A stretch of 64,000 nucleotides of DNA from Ooceraea biroi (lineage: Eukaryota > Arthropoda > Insecta > Hymenoptera > Formicidae): assembly GCF_003672135.1 (NCBI RefSeq), contig NC_039507.1:17352278-17416277 (forward strand), written 5' to 3'. This document shows, one piece after another, positions 62,195-64,000 of this stretch. The notes under the pieces were generated by a model. The model saw only the letters and a program-made list of their open reading frames with translations, was not told the DNA's origin and searched no databases. Position 1 is the stretch's first letter; every line of letters begins with the position of its first letter. The translations under genes were made by a program, and so were the position numbers.

Positions 62195-63045
62195 ACCCAC
62201 AGAAAAGATTTCTGGACTTAATGCTATTACTCTTTAATCTATCATAAAATAAGATCGCTATAGCGACAATCATATTTATTATTGAAAAGAAGCATATTTT
62301 AATCTTAAATAGAAAATTCGAAAATCTAGATTCAAATAATCTTGGTGCTATCTCATTAATTTTCTCAGAAGGATTTAGATACAAATTTGTAGCAAGTTCA
62401 AAATATTCTTGATTTCAGAATATTGTGAGATCTAAAAGACATCTTATTCTATTCTTCTAAGAGAATTTGTAGAATCTGCACAAAACGGCCAATATTTATG
62501 TGTTGCAATCGAAAATCGAGAAAGTGTTTCTGTTATTTGCAATGAATAAGTGCAATACTCTACAAGAAATATTAAAAGATATGGAAATGTCTTATCTCGA
62601 ATCTTATTTCTCAAGTAAGTATATTGTATATACTTACTTACATTTCCATATCTTTTAATATTTCTTGTAGAGTATTGCACTTACTCATTGTAAATAACAA
62701 AAACACGGAAACACTTTCCCGATTTTCGATTGCAACACATAAATATTGGCCGTTTTATCGGAATAAAGGACGCAGAAGCGCCGAGTCGACGAGCGACTGT
62801 GAGAAAATGATGCAGTGACGCTAATATCAAATTATTCTACATACAAGAATATATAAGCATAAATTTGTATATGTTACTCTTGTCTCAAGACAGTAAGACA
62901 ATCTTATTTAATTCGAGAGAGAAGAATAGAAATTACTGATTTAAATTAAAAATTGTTTTATTTTCATATTTTTTATACTTGTAATACGATTAAATTAGTC
63001 AAGAATATTTTTCGTCTTGTTATCAGAAATCCTTTCTGAGGGTGC
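62195..63045. mobile_element. Non-autonomous foldback transposon, copy 2
   Basis: An 851-bp near-identical copy of 13,845-14,658 in the same orientation, about 48 kb away. By eye the copies differ by roughly ten substitutions plus two indels: an 8-bp tandem-type difference near 62,700-62,715, and 29 bp at 62,791-62,819 that copy 1 lacks. Left end ACCCACAGAAAAGATTTCTG and right end (complement) ACCCTCAGAAAGGATTTCTG are conserved. The foldback lies at 62,482-62,590 and 62,640-62,756, with the nested hairpin at 62,613-62,639. There is no transposase coding. Unrelated sequence begins immediately outside both ends. The target duplication was not resolved. Confidence 0.8.
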
Positions 63046-64000
63046 GGTTGCAAGTGAACAATTTTCGCAGATAAACAGAAATTTCCGAAATTCCTCAGCG
63101 GGAAAATAGCATTTTCAATCAAGGTTTAAACAAGGAATCGCGGCACGGCTTTGTCTCCTCTCGCATTTTCTCTGTCTCGTCTCTTCTCTTTCTTCTACCT
63201 CTCTCGTGCCTGGTTTTATCTCACTCCAACCCGGAGCGCACAAGCGGAAGAAAATTGTAAAATGCGGTGAGCGACTTTTCCTTCATTCATATTCCTTCAG
63301 CGTGGCACAGCAATGCAATTGGCTAACTACCCTACCATACGTACTCCACTGGATACCCTACCATTTTCCCTCGTCTCTCATTGCTCCGCTGCTCTCGGAG
63401 ACGTTCGTCTTTACCTCCCTCCCCCTCGCTTTTCGATACACAGGTACGCGCGTATATACATGTATATATATATGCGAGGCTGTTCTTCTTTCCGCGCACC
63501 TCTCCGCTTCCGTTTCTTCGCGATATAAATTCATCCCTCTAACTTTCTCTCTCCGTCTTTCTCGCACCCCTCCATCTCTCTCTTCATTTTCAGTCGAGAA
63601 CTGTTCTGGGTAACGCATCGATTCGCCTCTAACTCACCCCGAGTGAAACACCCTCCGAAACCACCACCCCGGCTTCCTTCTGTTACCTCATTCCACCGTT
63701 CCTTTCTGCCACCCCTCTCCCCCCTCCCCCTCTGCCGTCATCACTGCCGGTTTACTCTTCCTGATTAGGCTTGAGGGATGAAAAAAGCCTCGTCTACGCT
63801 CCAAAGCGCCGTATAAAGACGTAAATGCCGCGGCGCCATCCGCCAATAGGCGGATTGGAACTCGTGGAATTCGCGGACGGGAAATAGCGAAGATATGATT
63901 GCGAGATGGTAAATGCTGAAGGCGGAAGGGCGCAAACGCGTCAAACGCGCGGACACCCGCTTATGCGAGTCGCAATCCGATTAATTGCGCGTCGAATCGA
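63046..64000. other. Pyrimidine-rich gene-free end of window
   Basis: CT-rich tracts at about 63,150-63,215, 63,535-63,600 and 63,655-63,735, with no recognisable gene. Frames at 63,206-63,618 on both strands are low-complexity. The last 200 bases are CpG-rich. Confidence 0.55.

Noticed and set aside
1..64000. tRNA, rRNA, CRISPR and bacterial-type operons
   Set aside because: No cloverleaf with A/B boxes, no rRNA-like blocks and no regularly spaced direct repeats with unique spacers were seen. This was an inspection by eye, so a single tRNA could have been missed.

Overview
The window looks like nuclear DNA of an insect, most likely a hymenopteran and plausibly an ant. This is an inference from several things. 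It is AT-rich with sharp swings into CpG-rich patches. It has many dinucleotide microsatellites, mainly GA/CT. It carries a short array of the ancestral insect telomere repeat TTAGG. Its transposon relics are TA-targeting Tc1/mariner/pogo types, one with a DUF4817-type helix-turn-helix start that I recall as common in ant genomes. There is no operon structure, no Shine-Dalgarno pattern, and no long reading frame beyond the transposons.

No host protein-coding gene, rRNA, tRNA or CRISPR array can be supported anywhere in the 64 kb. The longest open frames (about 150-210 codons) lie in GC-rich or low-complexity stretches where stop codons are rare, and none shows a recognisable domain. The window is best read as intergenic or deep-intronic DNA. 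What can be annotated is mobile DNA and structured repeats.

Layout: 13.8-14.7 kb and 62.2-63.0 kb hold two near-identical copies (814 and 851 bp) of a non-autonomous element with a 109-bp foldback at its centre. 21.3-21.5 kb holds a 252-bp MITE with TA target duplications. 25.5-26.4 kb is an inverted-repeat structure with (TTAGG)5 in its middle. 39.1-40.3 kb holds a 124-bp-period tandem duplication split by a 915-bp TA-flanked element that keeps a spliced helix-turn-helix start of a pogo-like transposase. 41.9-42.7 kb is a 765-bp element with 153-bp terminal inverted repeats and a transposase whose middle is deleted. 44.8-46.1 kb is an almost complete mariner, with DD34D residues intact and two in-frame stops. 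48.5-48.6 kb holds a probable 122-bp MITE.

Between these, the GC-richer patches repeatedly show a purine-rich tract followed within about 0.1-0.5 kb by a pyrimidine-rich tract. This order reads the same on both strands. It occurs about ten times with one clear exception, and it is the most systematic pattern not explained by the transposons. The elements do not cooperate as a pathway: all appear non-autonomous or dead, and could only move if an intact relative elsewhere supplied transposase.
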